Of a stretch of DNA of 64,000 bases, positions 46,900 to 58,619 are shown one piece after another; positions within the stretch are counted from its first letter, which is position 1, and every line of letters begins with the position of its first letter. The stretch comes from Comamonadaceae bacterium (GTDB lineage: Bacteria > Pseudomonadota > Gammaproteobacteria > Burkholderiales > Burkholderiaceae_C), in the NCBI GenBank assembly GCA_027486755.1, contig JAIXOM010000007.1, forward strand, positions 18,706-82,705, in the 5' to 3' direction. The notes under the pieces were generated by a model, which was not told where the DNA came from, made no database searches, and saw nothing but the letters and a program-made list of their open reading frames with translations. A program made the position numbers and the translations under genes.

Positions 46900-47808
46900 G
46901 TGCGGCCCGAGCCCTGCGTCGGGCGCTTTGCCCCCTCTCCCACCGGTCCCTTGCATGCGGGCTCGCTGGTGGCCGCGCTGGCCAGTTGGCTGCACGCGCG
47001 CGCCCGCGGCGGTCACTGGCTGGTGCGCATCGAAGACGTGGACACGCCGCGCTGCGTGCCCGGCGCCGACCAAACCATCTTGCAGCAACTGGCCGCCTGC
47101 GGCCTGCACAGCGACGCTCCGGTGGTCTGGCAAAGCCAGCGCGCTGCCCTCTACCAGGCGGCCCTGAACAGGCTGATCGAGCAGGGCCGCGCCTATGCCT
47201 GCGCCTGCTCACGCAAGGACGTTGAAGCAGCGCTGCTGGCACTAGGCCTGCCGCTCGAGCGCCACCAGGCCGCGCCCTACCCCGGCACCTGCCGGCCCGA
47301 ACGCGGCGGCCTGCAAGGGCGCGCTGGCCGGGCCTGGCGCTTGCATGTGGGCGAAGGCCCTGCCGCGCATGTGCAGTGGCGCGATGAGCGGCTGGGAATG
47401 CAAGAACAGGCGGTCGATGAAGAAGTGGGCGACTTCGTACTCAAACGCGCCGACGGCCTGTGGGCCTACCAGCTGGCGGTGGTGGTCGACGATGCGGCCC
47501 AAGGCATCACCCAGGTGGTGCGGGGCCAGGACCTGGCCGACAACACCGCCCGCCAGATCCTGCTGCAGCGCGCACTGGGCCTGCCCACACCCACCTACCT
47601 GCACACGCCTTTGGTTCTTGGCAACAACGGCGAAAAACTCAGCAAGCAAAACGGCGCGCAGGCACTGGATCTGCGCGAGCCATTGACCGCCTTGAACCAG
47701 GCCGCTGCCGTCCTCGGGCTGTCGCCACTGCCGCGCCAAACGCCGGTGGTGCAGGCACTGCAGGTTTGGGTGGCTCAGTGGCAACAAGGCTCGCCAACAG
47801 GGGCTTGA
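46900..47808 (+). CDS. gluQRS: Glutamyl-Q tRNA(Asp) synthetase
   Basis: About 302 residues from the GTG at 46900. It is a truncated glutamyl-tRNA synthetase paralogue that attaches glutamate to queuosine in tRNA-Asp. The HIGH-type motif is [23 protein letters not shown] and the KMSKS-type motif is [16 protein letters not shown]. It lacks the anticodon-binding domain of full GltX, as expected. It is the last core gene before the CRISPR island. Confidence 0.93.
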   Translation: MRPEPCVGRFAPSPTGPLHAGSLVAALASWLHARARGGHWLVRIEDVDTPRCVPGADQTILQQLAACGLHSDAPVVWQSQRAALYQAALNRLIEQGRAYACACSRKDVEAALLALGLPLERHQAAPYPGTCRPERGGLQGRAGRAWRLHVGEGPAAHVQWRDERLGMQEQAVDEEVGDFVLKRADGLWAYQLAVVVDDAAQGITQVVRGQDLADNTARQILLQRALGLPTPTYLHTPLVLGNNGEKLSKQNGAQALDLREPLTALNQAAAVLGLSPLPRQTPVVQALQVWVAQWQQGSPTGA

Positions 47809-47968
47809 GGCTGTCGGCCCAGAGAATCGACTGCGCCGGCCGACAGTGCCCTGGGGGCTGGCCGACTCCAGGGTTTCTGTGGTCCCAAGGCCTGCGCCCG
47901 AGGCTCTACATTATTGCCAGGACGGAAACGGTCTGGCGTCGCACAAGGCGTGGAAGACCCATCAGCTC

Positions 47969-47980
47969 GGCAAGCTTGCC
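47969..47980. repeat. Palindrome GGCAAGCTTGCC, copy 1
   Basis: A 12-base perfect dyad in the gap before the NE0113-family gene, with flanks CTC and AAG. Its last base is exactly 40 bases before the ATG at 48021. The same spacing is seen for copy 4 before cas2. The 212-base gap that contains it shows no other recognised feature. It could be a regulator site shared by island genes. Confidence 0.6.
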
Positions 47981-48020
47981 AAGTCGTCTGAATCGCGCAA
48001 TTCAACCCATACTTGCTCGC

Positions 48021-49187
48021 ATGACAGACCATCCCATCGACGAGTCTCCACAAAAAAAGGGTTCTCCGCGAAGGCGCGTCCTCATTTGTGCGGCGGGTTT
48101 ATCTCCTCAGATCGTCACCGAGACTATTTACGCACTATCGGTGACTCGGCGGCCTGCATGGGTGCCCCATGAAGTCCGACTGGTCACAACCGCTCGTGGG
48201 GCAGAAAACGCGCGGTTGATGCTCCTGTCAAAAAACCCGGGGTGGTTTCATGAGTTGCGCCGCGACTGGAACCTACCCGCCATTGAGTTTAGTGAAGCGC
48301 ACATCGAAGTCCTGCGAGACAGCGAAGGCCGGCTGCTCAACGACATCAGGGACGATGCAGACAACCAAAGCGCCGCGGACGGAATTGCAAACTTTATGCG
48401 GCGCCTGACTGAAGACCCAGATACTGAAATTCACGCGTCCATTGCTGGCGGGCGCAAGACCATGGGGTTTTTCATGGGCTACGCCATGAGCTTGTGGGGC
48501 AGGCCACAAGACCGGCTATCGCACGTACTGGTTTCGTCCCCCTTTGAATCACGGTCTGAATTTTTTTACCCCACCCCCAGACCGCACGTCATACCCGCTC
48601 ACGACCCGGGCCAAGACCCGCTTGACGCCAACACTGCCAAGGTGTGGTTGGGCGACATTCCGTTTGTGCGGCTTCGCGCACTCTTACCCCCAAGTATCAA
48701 AGATCGCCATAGTAGCTTTGCCCAGGCCGTTGCAGCGGCCAACCGAGCGCTCGCTGACATCGAGCTCGAGATTGACCTGGCTCAATCCTGCGTGCGCATC
48801 AACCACCAAACCGTGCGGTTGCCGCCCATGCAAATGGGCTTACTCTGTCTGCTGGCCTGGCGCTGCCAGCAAAGTCTGCCGCCCCTGCGCGCACCCTTCA
48901 AGGAAGTAGACGATCCCGAATGGAAACGGCATGCGCTGCGTGACTTGCGGCACGCCATGGGGGACCTGCGGATTCCCGACAGCCTTCACCGCCGCCTGCA
49001 TGGCACCCAAGCCATGGGCGAGACCTTCAGTGAACAGCTTTCAAAAATGGAGAAAACGTTGCGTCAAAGTGGCGCACTGCCACTGAGCGGCCTGATCGCA
49101 CGGGAGAACTTAGGCACCCGCGGTCGTCAGCAAGGCTATCGCCTGAACCTGCAAGCACACCAAGTGCGGGTCATCCAGCCGACCTGA
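48021..49187 (+). CDS. NE0113-family CRISPR-associated CARF protein (candidate ring nuclease or cOA sensor)
   Basis: A 388-residue protein. The N-terminal half matches the CRISPR NE0113 family as I remember it (TIGR02584/PF09623): LICAAGLSPQIVTETIYALS at residues 21-40, VPHEVRLVTTARGAENARLML, and ASIAGGRKTMGFFMGYAMSLWG at residues 139-160. These fit a CARF-type fold that binds cyclic oligoadenylate. Some members of the wider group are annotated as ring nucleases. The C-terminal 170 residues have no clear nuclease motif. I chose the ATG at 48021. It is the first gene of the island and is separated from cmr1 by a short gap. Confidence 0.75.
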   Translation: MTDHPIDESPQKKGSPRRRVLICAAGLSPQIVTETIYALSVTRRPAWVPHEVRLVTTARGAENARLMLLSKNPGWFHELRRDWNLPAIEFSEAHIEVLRDSEGRLLNDIRDDADNQSAADGIANFMRRLTEDPDTEIHASIAGGRKTMGFFMGYAMSLWGRPQDRLSHVLVSSPFESRSEFFYPTPRPHVIPAHDPGQDPLDANTAKVWLGDIPFVRLRALLPPSIKDRHSSFAQAVAAANRALADIELEIDLAQSCVRINHQTVRLPPMQMGLLCLLAWRCQQSLPPLRAPFKEVDDPEWKRHALRDLRHAMGDLRIPDSLHRRLHGTQAMGETFSEQLSKMEKTLRQSGALPLSGLIARENLGTRGRQQGYRLNLQAHQVRVIQPT

Positions 49188-49193
49188 TGCGCC

Positions 49194-49205
49194 GGCAAGC
49201 TTGCC
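49194..49205. repeat. Palindrome GGCAAGCTTGCC, copy 2
   Basis: Between the NE0113-family gene and cmr1, starting 7 bases after the stop. Here the dyad extends to 14 bases (CGGCAAGCTTGCCG). It lies 66 bases before the chosen cmr1 start. Confidence 0.6.
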
Positions 49206-49271
49206 GAATTGGATTTATTACTCACCCTGGAATACATTCATGGGGAACGAGTACCAACCGCTTCTAGAAAA

Positions 49272-50360
49272 ATGCCAATTCGATCCTTCCAAATCCAATT
49301 CCACACCCCCGCCTTTTTGGGAGATGCCAACCGAAGCGGGCGCTGGCGCACCCCGCCCTTCAAAGCCCAGTTACGCCAGTGGTGGCGAGTGGCCTATGCG
49401 GCGCAACAGCAGTTCGCGGTGAATGTGTGCGAGATGCGAGAGGTCGAAGGGCGCTTGTTTGGGCATGCCTGGCTGGAGAACGACCAAGACGACCAGGGAA
49501 ACAAAGTGGCCGCGAGACGCAGCCAAGTCCGCATTCGTCTGGGCCGCTGGGATGAAGGACAGTTGAAATCCTGGCAGGCTGCAAGCAAGGTCAAACACGA
49601 AGAAGTGGGGATGGTGGACAGCCACCTGTACATGGGATACGGCCCCGTCCTGTTACCACGCGGCAGCAGGGAACCCACTCTGAAAGCAAATGCAGCTATT
49701 CAGGCCAAAGAGCAGACCGAACTAACCATCGCCTTTCCAGACGAGCAGGCACAGAACTTGGAGCACGCCCTGCAACTCATGAGCCTGTATGGCACCGTGG
49801 GTGGGCGCAGCCGAAACGGCTGGGGCTCGTACAGCCTGACGCGGCTGGACGGCGAGCCCATGCCCGTCAGTGCAACCCCCACCCAGGCACTGGCCCAATG
49901 CCTGGGCGCTGATTGGCCGCTAGCTGTAGGTGCCAATAGCCAAGGCGCGCTGATATGGCAAACGCAGGCCCATAAAGACTGGACTGGGCTGATGAGGACG
50001 CTGGCTGAAATCAAGATCGCGCTGCGCACGCAAACTGCATTCAAATTTCCGCACGCACAACCTGACGGACAAGTCCATGACCGGCACTGGCTGAGCTACC
50101 CCATTACGCGCCATGACGTGAACGACTGGAAGCGCAAGAACCTGCGCCTGCCCAACCAACTGCGATTCAAAGTCCGCCCCACGGCAGATGGGAAATTAGC
50201 AGGTCTGATTTTTCACATGCCCCACAAACCGCCAGTGGACTTTGACCCAAGGCCAGCGGAGCTTATGCGCATATGGGGTCTGGTCCACAAGCACTTGGAT
50301 GGTTACGCCAACCCCAGTGCAAACAGCGCACACCTGACATTGACCCGCATCACCGCCTGA
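49272..50360 (+). CDS. cmr1: Type III-B CRISPR RAMP protein Cmr1
   Basis: A 362-residue RAMP protein from the ATG at 49272. The N-terminal FQIQFHTPAFLGDANRSGRWRTPPFKAQLRQWWRVAYAA is the Cmr1 signature. LYGTVGGRSRNGWGSYSLTRL is a glycine-rich RAMP loop. Cmr1 sits at the 3' end of the crRNA in the Cmr complex and helps bind target RNA. The ribosome binding site is weak. It is the first gene of the cmr1-6 operon; the next gene starts five bases on. Confidence 0.92.
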   Translation: MPIRSFQIQFHTPAFLGDANRSGRWRTPPFKAQLRQWWRVAYAAQQQFAVNVCEMREVEGRLFGHAWLENDQDDQGNKVAARRSQVRIRLGRWDEGQLKSWQAASKVKHEEVGMVDSHLYMGYGPVLLPRGSREPTLKANAAIQAKEQTELTIAFPDEQAQNLEHALQLMSLYGTVGGRSRNGWGSYSLTRLDGEPMPVSATPTQALAQCLGADWPLAVGANSQGALIWQTQAHKDWTGLMRTLAEIKIALRTQTAFKFPHAQPDGQVHDRHWLSYPITRHDVNDWKRKNLRLPNQLRFKVRPTADGKLAGLIFHMPHKPPVDFDPRPAELMRIWGLVHKHLDGYANPSANSAHLTLTRITA

Positions 50361-50365
50361 ACACC

Positions 50366-53300
50366 ATGACCCAAGACTCCACGCCCAGCACCGTCTGGCA
50401 CACCAAAATTGCCGCCCGCATCCACGACCCGGCCGAGAAAGCGCTGGTGCTCATGCGCGACCCTGCGGGCCACGAAAACGGCACCTCGCTCGCCCTCAGC
50501 CGCCTCATGGGCCTGAAAAACTACAACGAAGAGGACGACACTGCCGAGCTGCGTCCCCTCAACGCCATGGTGTTCAAGGCCAGCCTGCCGCGCGGCATGT
50601 ACAAAACCGTGCAGCGCGCCGACTGGTGGGCCGCCGCTGCCGACCGGCCCCAGTGGCCGATGCAAGAAATCGAAGTCGTCACCAAAAAGGGCGAGGAGCT
50701 CACCCTCAAAGTCTCCGAGGGCTCGCAAGTGCGTTTCTCCAGCCAACCCGTGCTGATCCACCCGCTCTCGGGTGAACAGATCGACCTGGGCCAGCTCAAA
50801 GAAACCGAAGTCAGCGACATCAAAGAGCGCAGCTACGACCACCACCTGGGCATCCTCAAGGCCTTGGGCATCCAAGCCGGCAAGCCTCACGACATGCGCC
50901 GCACCCTGATGGCCTTGTGGCGCTTTGCCCCCGAAATCAATGAAACCGCCGACAACGGCGAACTCGGCGCGCTCTGGCACCTGCTTCCTGCCGACACCCG
51001 CGTACCCGACCACAGCATCTGGGACCATCTGGACCTGACCAGTGCCTTTGCCGGTGCCTTTGCTGCTGACCCGCAGCAAGAAGTGGCGCTGCTGACCGTG
51101 TCGCTGGGCCCGGTGCAAAGCTTCATTGCTGCCGCCCGCTCCACCAGCGACCTGTGGGCTGGCTCGCACCTGCTATCGCGCTTGGCTTGGGAATGCATGC
51201 GTCCCCTGTGCGAAGAACTCGGGCCAGACGCCGTGCTCTTTCCGCGCCTGCGCGGCATCCCACAAGTGGACCTGTGGCTGCGCGAACAGATGCAGCTGCC
51301 CGCAGAACTTTTCAAAGACTGCGAATGGCAAAAGGGCGCAACCGACGCCAACCCCTTGTTCAGCGCCGCCCTGCCCAACCGCTTTGTGGCCGTGGTGCCA
51401 ACAGCTCAGGCCAAAGCCCTGGCCCACAAGTGCGAACAAGCCGTGCGCGACTGGCTGCAAAGCACCGGCCAAGACGTGGTCCATCGCCTGCTGCAAGCCG
51501 CAGGCCTGAACACGGTCGGCGAGCAACACTGCCACCAGCAAATGCGCGAACAACTCAAAGGCTTCCCCGAAGTTCACTGGGCCGCCGTGCCCTTCTCGCT
51601 CATCCGCCCGCGCAACGCCGAGAAACAAAATGACCTGGACACCACCCAGCTCAGCGCGGCCATGGCCCCGTACTTTGGCGCAGCGCCAGACCAGCCTGCA
51701 GGCTTTCTGAGCAGCCCCGCCTGGCAAGTGCTCAAAGACGACATGGTCTGGGACGACCCCACCACCAAGCAAAGCACCTTTTGGTCGCCCAACCCCGGCA
51801 CGCTTTACCCGGCGGTGTTTGACCTGGCCGAGCGGGCGCTGGCAGCCGCCAAAGCCTCGCGCAGCTTTGAGCAACTGCCGCAACAAGGCTGGCGTTGTTC
51901 ACTCACGGGTGAAAGCGAATGGCTCACCACCGACCCGGCACAGCTGCAAAAGTCTTATCGACAACAAAAAGACACGCTGTGGGCCAAAGTGCACCAAGCC
52001 AAAAAATCCTGGGCCAAAGAAGGTGAACATCTGGGCGGCCTGGCCGCGCTCAAGCGCCTGTGGCCCAGCGTGTTTGCCGATGAAGTGGGCCAAGCCACTG
52101 GTAAAACTGTGGGCCGCTTTGTGGTCTCCACCCACACCATGGCGCTGGCCAGCCAACTTGACGACTGGCTTGGGAAAGGCGCACCCGCAGGACCGGACTT
52201 TTCGGACGCTTATCAACAGCTTGAGCCTGAATCTGTGGCCTTGCCACGACGCCTCATGCGTCATGAGACCAACCACGTTGAAGACGCCAAGGTGTTGCCC
52301 GGCTTGCTCGAAGCCGCCCGGGACAGCGAAGAACCCAGCGCCTACGAGAACGCCACCAAAGTCGTGCGAGGTACCTTGGGCGTGGACAAACTCGAAACCT
52401 ACTACAGCCTGCTGATGATGGACGGCGACCGCATGGGGGCTATTCTTGCGGGCGACGAGACCACACACACCGCCATTTCCTACCTGCAAAGCTTTCACCC
52501 CAAGGTGCAAAGCGGCTTTGAGAAACAAGCCGAGCGCAACGCCAAGCTCAAAGCCTACGGCGACCAGCCCCGCGCCGTCAGCCCCAACCGGCACCTGGCC
52601 ATCTCGGGCGCGCTCAATGATTTTTCGCAAACCGTGGTGCGCCATGTGGTGGAACAAGAACACCTGGGCCGCGTGCTCTACGCCGGCGGCGACGACGTGC
52701 TGGCCATGCTGCCCACGGCAGACCTGCTCAGCGCCATGCAGCGACTGCGCCATGCCTACAGCGGCAGCGCGCCCCACGACGCCCAAACCAACTGGGGCAT
52801 GGTGCGCAACCACCAAGGCGATGTGCGCCACCAGCTTGTGCTCAACAAAGGATTTGCCTGGCTCAATGGCCGCCTCATGCGCATGATGAGCCACCAGGCC
52901 ACCGCCTCCACCGGTGCCGTCATCGCCCACCACCAGGCCCCGCTGGGCGCGGTGCTGCAAGCGCTGCGCGCTGCTGAAAAACGCGCCAAGAACGAGGGCG
53001 GACACCGTGGCGGCAGAGATGCTTTTTCCATCACCGTCGTCAAACGCTCAGGCGGCACCCTCAGCCTGACCGAACACTGGGGCGAACCCATGGACTTGCT
53101 GCAGGCCATCATTGCCTTTTTGCGCGCCGAAGGCACCAGCCGCCGCGCGGTGTTCAACAGCCTGGACTGGATGCGCGACCTGCCCGAACCCACCAACGCC
53201 GACACCACCACCATGCTGGCCACTTTGCTGAGCTACCAGTTTGACCGCCAATCCCAAGCTGGCAGCCAAACCAATAAAGACGCCCCCGCCCTGGCCCAGC

Positions 53301-53442
53301 GACTGGCCACCCTGTGTGCAGCACAAACAAAGCAGCCCTTGAACTGGCTGGCCAATTTCATGGGCGTGGCCGAATTCCTGGCGCGTGAAACCCGCACCGG
53401 CGCCACCCCCTTCCAACAGACCGCAGCCACCGGAGCCCCCGC

Positions 53443-53446
<4 letters not shown>
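50366..53446 (+). CDS. cas10: Type III-B Cas10 (Cmr2) cyclic oligoadenylate synthetase
   Basis: A 1026-residue Cas10/Cmr2, the large subunit of the Cmr complex. The palm-domain metal site is DGD at residues 686-688 (LLMMDGDRMGAILAG) and the cyclase motif GGDD is at 774-777 (VLYAGGDDVLAMLP); both are intact, so it should make cyclic oligoadenylates on target RNA binding. Near the N-terminus, residues 18-31 (RIHDPAEKALVLMR) resemble the start of an HD nuclease domain. The zinc-ribbon-like segment WRCSLTGESEW has only one of the usual cysteines. I chose the ATG at 50366. It overlaps cmr3 by four bases. Confidence 0.96.
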
Positions 53447-55995
<2,549 letters not shown>

Positions 55996-55996
55996 C

Positions 55997-57376
55997 ATGC
56001 CCATTGCCGCCATACCCGAATACCTGGGCAATGACTTCAAGTCTGCATCCCCCGGGCAACGCTTTGGCATGTACCTGCCGATCTGGACGGCCCGAGCCGA
56101 CCAAGAAGCCGATGTTCGCAAACGCGCCGAAGCCAAAAGCCGAGAAGGAGACGAAGTCAGTGCCTTACTCAGCAAAGGCATGGACGCCGCCATTGCTGCG
56201 CTGCGCCAGCGTGACCGCAAGCCCTTGGCTGGACTGTGGGACAAAAGCGACTTCGCCTCACGGCAAGCTTGGCGCGATGTCTGTGCGCTGAGCAAAGGCG
56301 ATATTGAGCGCATGAAAGCACTTGTTGCTCGACAAAGTGAACAGGTCAGTACCTTTGGAGCTTCTGACCTACTGCGCCTACAAGCCACCGCCATCGCCCC
56401 CTTCACCACTGGACTTGGCAACGAGCACCCTCTGGAAAACGGCTTTGCTTTTCTCACCCCCTACGGCCTGCCGTACTTGGCGGGCAGCGGCGTCAAGGGC
56501 GTATTGCGTTCAGCGGCCAAAGAACTGGCCAGCGGCCAATGGGACAGCAAAGAATGGCATCACGCTGAAGACCTGCGCCACGAAGTACACAACAAACAAG
56601 GCAAACACCTTTTTGACGCCAGCGACCTCGATGTGCTCTTTGGCAGCGAAGCCCTGAACGGCGAGAACCACCTGCGCGGCGTGCTCAGCTTTTGGGATGT
56701 GATTCCGCAGATCGAGGGCAACAGCCTCATGGTCGAGATCATGACCCCGCACCAAAGCCATTACTACCAAGGCAAAGAGCTTGCAGGCAGCACCAGTCCG
56801 CACGACAGCGGCTCGCCCAACCCCATCAGCTTTTTGACCGTGCCGCCCAACTCCCGCTTTGCGTTCCATGTGGTGTGCGACACCGCTCGCCTGCAGAAGT
56901 TGGCCCCCGATCTGGCCAACAACGAACGCTGGAAAACGCTGCTCACCGAAGCGTTTGAACACGCTTTTGCATGGCTGGGTTTTGGTGGCAAGACATCGGT
57001 GGGCTATGGGGCGATGGGCCGCGACACTCAATCTGAGGCCAAACTCGCCCATGCACAGGCCCAAGCACAAGCGGCCGCCGCCCATGCTGCCAAGATGGCC
57101 AAGTTGAGCAACAACGCCCGGTTGGTAGAAGCGTTTGTCTTGACCTGCCAAAACAAAGTGGCCCAACTGCGCGGCGGCAAAGAAAAGCCTAACGCCGAAA
57201 TCCATGCCAAAGCCCGTGCGCTGTCCAAAGCAGCACTTGAAGGTGCCGACTGGACAGCCGAAGAAAAGCGCGCCGCAGCCGAGGCTCTGGCCGAATGGCT
57301 GCCTCAGGTGGTGGCCGTGGACATGAAAGACGAGCGCAAAAAACTCAAGCTGGCGGTCTTGCGCGGGGAAACCTAA
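55997..57376 (+). CDS. cmr6: Type III-B CRISPR RAMP protein Cmr6, extended
   Basis: A 459-residue Cmr6. The RAMP core covers about residues 130-340 (IAPFTTGLGNEHPLENGFAFLTPYGLPYLAGSGVKGVLRSAAKEL, then FGGKTSVGYGAMG). It is preceded by about 130 residues and followed by an Ala/Gln-rich, partly coiled-coil region of about 110 residues (HAQAQAQAAAAHAAKMAKL onward). The family core is shorter, so both extensions are notable. It is the last gene of the cmr run. Confidence 0.92.
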   Translation: MPIAAIPEYLGNDFKSASPGQRFGMYLPIWTARADQEADVRKRAEAKSREGDEVSALLSKGMDAAIAALRQRDRKPLAGLWDKSDFASRQAWRDVCALSKGDIERMKALVARQSEQVSTFGASDLLRLQATAIAPFTTGLGNEHPLENGFAFLTPYGLPYLAGSGVKGVLRSAAKELASGQWDSKEWHHAEDLRHEVHNKQGKHLFDASDLDVLFGSEALNGENHLRGVLSFWDVIPQIEGNSLMVEIMTPHQSHYYQGKELAGSTSPHDSGSPNPISFLTVPPNSRFAFHVVCDTARLQKLAPDLANNERWKTLLTEAFEHAFAWLGFGGKTSVGYGAMGRDTQSEAKLAHAQAQAQAAAAHAAKMAKLSNNARLVEAFVLTCQNKVAQLRGGKEKPNAEIHAKARALSKAALEGADWTAEEKRAAAEALAEWLPQVVAVDMKDERKKLKLAVLRGET

Positions 57377-57434
57377 GGCTATGTACAGAGCAAGCTCATG
57401 TCCGATCAAAGATAAAAAATGACAACTCTTTGAA

Positions 57435-57466
57435 TAAATGACATACTTTTAGAAAAATGTCATTTA
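57435..57466. promoter_or_regulatory. Inverted-repeat operator upstream of the VapBC-like pair
   Basis: Perfect 10-base arms, TAAATGACAT at 57435-57444 and ATGTCATTTA at 57457-57466, with a 12-base spacer. The region is AT-rich in a GC-rich island, and GAATAAATG occurs on both sides of the dyad. It is placed to be the autoregulatory site of the following antitoxin and contains promoter-like sequence. Confidence 0.65.
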
Positions 57467-57486
57467 TCGAATAAATGGAGTTTCTC

Positions 57487-57744
57487 ATGTACGAAATGAA
57501 AGTATCCGAAGGCGGGCGCGTGGTCATTCCCGCGCCCATCCGTCGCAGCCTCGACCTGAACGAGGGCGACACCGTGGTGTGGGACATCCAAAACGGTGAG
57601 GTCCACCTCAGCACCCGAAAAAAGCAACTCGAAAAAGCCCGCGCCTTGTTTCAACAGTGCATCCCACCCGGATCGCAGCCTAATTTGGTACAAGATTTTT
57701 TGAACGAACGGCGCAGCGAAACCGAGCGCGATGAACCCGCATGA
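57487..57744 (+). CDS. AbrB/VapB-type antitoxin
   Basis: An 85-residue AbrB-fold antitoxin from the ATG at 57487, chosen because GGAG lies six bases upstream; an ATG at 57475 is also in frame. The swapped-hairpin DNA-binding part is MYEMKVSEGGRVVIPAPIRRSLDLNEGDTVVWDI. The C-terminal part is charged, as in toxin-binding tails. Its stop overlaps the toxin start by four bases. It sits between cmr6 and csx16 and has its own AT-rich promoter region. Confidence 0.9.
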   Translation: MYEMKVSEGGRVVIPAPIRRSLDLNEGDTVVWDIQNGEVHLSTRKKQLEKARALFQQCIPPGSQPNLVQDFLNERRSETERDEPA

Positions 57745-58214
57745 CCAGCATCAAGACGCCGCCCACACTGTCCCCCGCGTCCCCGGTCCAAGTGGACGAG
57801 GGCAGCCACCGCTTTGTGCTGGACGCATCCGCTTTGCTCGCCTATTTGAACGGTGAACCGGGAGCCGAGCGTGTTCGGCAATGCATTGAGGAGGGGAAGG
57901 CCATCATGAGCAGTGTCAATTTGGCCGAAGTGCTCAGCAAATGCGCTGACCAGGGCATGAGCAGCGCCAACCAAGCCGCCTTGTGCGCTGCCCTACCGCT
58001 CGAAATCTCTGCTTTTGACACCGCACTGGCCCTGACCAGCGCTGCACTGCGAAGCAACACCCGCTCCCAGGGCCTATCGCTGGGAGATCGCTGCTGTCTG
58101 GCGCTGGCGCAGTCACTCAGCGCCACTGCATTGACCGCCGACCGTGCTTGGTCACGCCTGGTAGAGGCAGGCATTGACGTAGAACAGATACGCCCAGACA
58201 GCCAGCGCGCGTGA
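57741..58214 (+). CDS. PIN-domain toxin (VapC-like)
   Basis: A 157-residue PIN-domain ribonuclease. The acidic residues are in FVLDASALLAYLNGE, SSVNLAEVLSKC and LSLGDRCCLALAQSL, with ALTADRAWSRL at the fourth position. It probably cleaves tRNA or rRNA when the antitoxin is lost. It is coupled to the antitoxin and lies 42 bases before csx16, so it is embedded in the CRISPR island. Confidence 0.9.
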   Translation: MTSIKTPPTLSPASPVQVDEGSHRFVLDASALLAYLNGEPGAERVRQCIEEGKAIMSSVNLAEVLSKCADQGMSSANQAALCAALPLEISAFDTALALTSAALRSNTRSQGLSLGDRCCLALAQSLSATALTADRAWSRLVEAGIDVEQIRPDSQRA

Positions 58215-58256
58215 ATTGATCCGTTCCGAACCCAAAAAGCATTTCACCTGCACCCA

Positions 58257-58583
58257 ATGACGACCTTCTTCATCAGCCGCCATCCCGGCGCCATCGTCTG
58301 GGCTGCGCAGCAAGGCCTGCACATCGACCAGCATTTGACCCATCTGGATACGGCGCTCATCCAGCGCGGCGACACGGTCATCGGCACCTTGCCCGTGAAT
58401 CTGGCGGCGGCGGTTTGCGAGCGTGGTGCTCGTTTTTTCAACCTCAGTCTGGATCTGCCGGCCCACTGGCGCGGGCGCGAACTCAGCAGCAATGAATTGC
58501 GTCAGTGCAACGCCCGGCTGGAAGGCTTTGACATCCGCTTGCACGACCAGCCGCTTGACAGCGCGCCTTTCGGATGCGTATGA
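58257..58583 (+). CDS. csx16: Csx16-family CRISPR-associated protein
   Basis: A 108-residue protein matching the Csx16 (VVA1548) family in my memory: MTTFFISRHPGAIVWAAQQG, DTVIGTLPVNLAAAVCERGARFFNLSLDLP, and RGRELSSNELRQ. Csx16 occurs beside type III systems. It has been suggested to act as a ring nuclease that removes cyclic oligoadenylate. It lies between the VapBC-like pair and the CARF nuclease gene. Confidence 0.85.
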   Translation: MTTFFISRHPGAIVWAAQQGLHIDQHLTHLDTALIQRGDTVIGTLPVNLAAAVCERGARFFNLSLDLPAHWRGRELSSNELRQCNARLEGFDIRLHDQPLDSAPFGCV

Positions 58584-58619
58584 CATCGCAATACAACCAT
58601 TGCACTTGAGCAAATCTCC

